Below are positions 62,045-64,000 of a stretch of DNA of 64,000 nt, piece after piece. How positions within the stretch are numbered: the first letter of the stretch is position 1; each line of letters starts with the position of its first letter. Location: contig NZ_JAYGJO010000005.1 in NCBI RefSeq assembly GCF_035013185.1, positions 198,709 to 262,708 on the forward strand. The letters run 5' to 3'. The notes beneath the pieces are model-generated. The model saw nothing but the letters and a program-made list of their open reading frames with translations. It was not told where the DNA came from and ran no database searches. Source of the stretch: Acerihabitans sp035013185 (GTDB lineage Bacteria > Pseudomonadota > Gammaproteobacteria > Enterobacterales > Enterobacteriaceae). A program made the translations under genes and the position numbers.

Positions 62045-62929
62045 ATGAATACATTTGATTTGGAGCACCTGCAAAGTTTTGTGACTGCCGTTGAGGCGGG
62101 CAGTGTCACTGCGGCAGCACCGCTGCGTTGCCTCTCACAATCAGCCTTAAGCGAGCAACTTCGTAAACTTGAAATTCGTACGGGGCAGATATTGTTAACC
62201 CGCAGTAAAAGTGGCGTAGTTCCCACCCTAGCGGGTGAGCGGTTATTGACTCATGCCAGATGTCTGCTGGACATGGCACAGAGCGCCTGGCAAGATCTTC
62301 AGGGCATTAACCTGTCAGGTGAAGTCAGTATCGGTATGACAGATTATTGTCGGCCCGGCATAACTATCGATGTAATGGCGCGTTTAAGCCGTCTTTACCC
62401 ACATTTGCGTCTGCGCACTCGGGGTGGCACAAGTGCGGATATTTCCGCTGCGTGGCAACGAGGCGAGTTGGATTTGGCGATAGTGATGAGAATTTCTGGC
62501 GGTGGTATTCACATTAAGACTGGAAGAGAAAAAGTGTTGTTTCGCGAACCTCTGCGATGGGTAGAAGCCGTGAAGGGCACTCAACAAAATATATCCGCTC
62601 CGGTTTCACTGGCTTTGTTATCCGAAGGCTGCACGCTGCATAAGGTGGTCTGTCAAACATTAAAAAAACATCACCGACCTTATGTTATACGTCATATTGC
62701 GTCCGGTGTGCGCGGTTTACAAGAATCCATTACCGCGGGACTCGGGATCGGCTGCCTAAACCTTTCCGCTATTCATCCCACAGAGATGTCCTCTCCCACA
62801 GCGTTAGCATTGCCGGACCTGCCTGATGCTGAATTTGTGCTCTACAGTCGGGATTTAAATGATGCAACCAAGCTACGCACCTGCGAGTCGTTCAGCCAGA
62901 TCCTTGTGCAAATGCTGAGTCAAAAATAA
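62045..62929 (+). CDS. LysR-family transcriptional regulator
   Basis: 294 residues. N-terminal winged helix-turn-helix (FDLEHLQSFVTAVEAGSVTAAA, LSQSALSEQLRKLE) followed by a LysR substrate-binding domain (SGEVSIGMTDYCRPGITIDVM). It diverges from the tautomerase gene with 102 bases between, the classical LysR arrangement, and probably controls it. The ribosome site is weak. Not closely related to the LysR at 5568. Confidence 0.9.
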   Translation: MNTFDLEHLQSFVTAVEAGSVTAAAPLRCLSQSALSEQLRKLEIRTGQILLTRSKSGVVPTLAGERLLTHARCLLDMAQSAWQDLQGINLSGEVSIGMTDYCRPGITIDVMARLSRLYPHLRLRTRGGTSADISAAWQRGELDLAIVMRISGGGIHIKTGREKVLFREPLRWVEAVKGTQQNISAPVSLALLSEGCTLHKVVCQTLKKHHRPYVIRHIASGVRGLQESITAGLGIGCLNLSAIHPTEMSSPTALALPDLPDAEFVLYSRDLNDATKLRTCESFSQILVQMLSQK

Positions 62930-62949
62930 TTATTTTGTCCGAAAGATAG

Positions 62950-63120
62950 AACGCCGTTATGTTACTGACTGGCGTGATTCCACGAAATTTTACTGCCAGA
63001 TACTCGGCTTGAATTGCTTATATAAACGACCGGAAGAAAGCTTCTGTTATCTAAAATCAGGGGAAACAGAACTCATGCTCGATCAGGTCTCTGGGGAGAG
63101 GTATGTGCGATTCACGACCT
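62950..63120 (+). pseudogene. VOC-family protein remnant cut by IS3
   Basis: Reads RRYVTDWRDSTKFYCQILGL, then ERPEE-like RPEESFCYLKSGETELMLDQ, a glyoxalase/bleomycin-resistance module of the YVSDWRDSxxFYC type. No start codon upstream in frame, and it runs into the IS3 end at about 63135. Different from the VOC gene at 38105. Confidence 0.75.
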
Positions 63121-63135
63121 GTGATCCTACCCAGC

Positions 63136-64000
63136 AATAACAGACACAGCCCTAAGCGAGGTTCTTTCGTTCATATTGTTCCGGGCTTAGCCAACCATTA
63201 GCACTGTGCCGACGGTAGCGGTTATAGTCAATTTCAATATAACTGAACACCGCGTCTTTCATTATTTGTCTGCTGGGAAATTGTTCTCCGTGGATTAACT
63301 CAACCTTCAGGCTATGGAAAAAACGTTCAGCACAGGTATTATCATAACAACATCCTTTCGCGCTCATGCTTGGCTTTAACTTGTTTTCTTTCAATATATT
63401 GCGGTAATCTTGTGAACAATATTGACTACCACGATCACTGTGGACAATGATGCCTTGCGGTTTTTGCCTTCGTTTTAGTGCCATTTGCAATGCATCACAG
63501 GCCAGTTTTGCCGTCACCCGTTCTGACATTGACCAGCCCACCACTGCGCGTGAATAAAGATCTATAATAACAGCTAGATACAGCCAGCCTTCCTCTGTCC
63601 AAAGCTAAGTTATATCCCCGACCCACTTCTGGTTCGGCTTTGTAGCGGTAAAATGCTGGTTAAGCAGGTTTGGTGCCACCGGCAAGCTATGACTGCTGTT
63701 TGTCGTCGCTTTAAAACGTCGTGCTGCCCGTGCTTTCAACCCTTGGCGACGCAGACTGTCCGCAACCGTTTTACGGTTCCAGCAGAAACCTGCATCACGT
63801 AAGTCCAGAGTGAGTCTTGGCGCGCCATAACGCTGTTTGGCTCGATTAAAAGCAGTAAGAACATGCATATCGCGGGCTTGCCGTGCCTGTTGGCGAGGCG
63901 ATGATTCACCTTGACGTGCCAGCCAAGCATAAAAACCACTGCGAGAAGCATGCAGCACACGCGCCATGCTTTTTACTCTGAATATTGCCTGATGATCTTG
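63136..64000 (-). mobile_element. IS3-family element, orfB with a nonsense codon, running off the window
   Basis: OrfB is read from beyond 64000 to 63152: VLHASRSGFYAWLARQGES, KPNQKWVGDIT then TAG, LWTEEGWLYLAV, GIIVHSDRGSQYCS, CAERFFHSLKVE and the tail GWLSPEQYERKN. The TAG at 63602-63604 replaces the usual Tyr of GDITY, so the full-length protein is not made unless the stop is suppressed. DDE residues are otherwise intact. Start and orfA lie outside the window. The right end AATAACAGACAC is shared with 38753. Confidence 0.88.

Noticed and set aside
1..64000. CRISPR array, tRNA or rRNA genes
   Set aside because: No regularly spaced repeats of 24-40 bases were seen, and no cloverleaf or rRNA-like stretch; the only tandem repeats are 7-8 base units.

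Overview
The window looks like an accessory, actively decaying stretch of a gammaproteobacterial (Enterobacterales-type) chromosome. The evidence is the gene content: Fhu siderophore uptake, a MipA/OmpV protein, HipA-like YjjJ, BudC acetoin reductase, GH4/PTS sugar clusters and IS3, IS6, IS66, IS110 and ISNCY remnants. About fifty genes look intact. Between them lie many broken genes and IS fragments with internal deletions, nonsense codons and small-repeat expansions. This resembles a genome that has relaxed selection, such as a Sodalis-like or other host-associated lineage; that comparison is inference. No rRNA, tRNA or CRISPR array was seen.

Layout. 1-5.2 kb: a cellobiose/lactose-type PTS split into IIC, IIB and IIA genes, with a GH4 phospho-glycosidase and an enolase-superfamily acid-sugar dehydratase. 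5.6-6.5 kb: a LysR regulator. 6.7-15.3 kb: a complete RND efflux operon (MFP, pump, outer membrane factor), a divergent TetR gene, a MipA/OmpV protein and a second, paralogous TetR gene; both tetR genes carry a similar palindromic operator. 16-27 kb: a small exported protein, a chemoreceptor, an unrecognised 300-residue protein, AraC/SDR and TetR/SDR divergent pairs, a DUF1835-like protein and a diguanylate cyclase. 27-38 kb: remnants, a lone phosphoribosyltransferase, then a Fur-box-flanked hydroxamate siderophore locus (receptor, fhuF, fhuB, fhuD, but no fhuC), a D-amino-acid-oxidase-like enzyme, broken budC and a VOC protein. 39-45 kb: a fructose-family PTS operon (PRD activator, HPr, IIA, IIB, IIC, class II aldolase). 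45-50 kb: a siderophore receptor pseudogene, an aldo/keto reductase with AraC regulator, and a type-B carboxylesterase. 50-64 kb: an IS graveyard holding an A+T-rich three-gene island (51.8-53.3 kb), two HxlR modules, a HipH-like kinase toxin, a CdiA remnant, and a tautomerase/LysR pair.

How the genes work together. Two sugar-import systems feed phosphorylated sugars to a glycosidase and an aldolase respectively. The iron locus imports a ferri-hydroxamate and releases iron with FhuF. Six regulator/enzyme divergent pairs (AraC-SDR, TetR-SDR, AraC-AKR, HxlR-SDR, HxlR-hydrolase, LysR-tautomerase) suggest small inducible detoxification units. The best candidate for an undescribed system is the island at 51799-53345: two translationally coupled genes, the second with a PD-(D/E)XK-like signature, divergent from a small unrecognised gene and bracketed by IS remnants.
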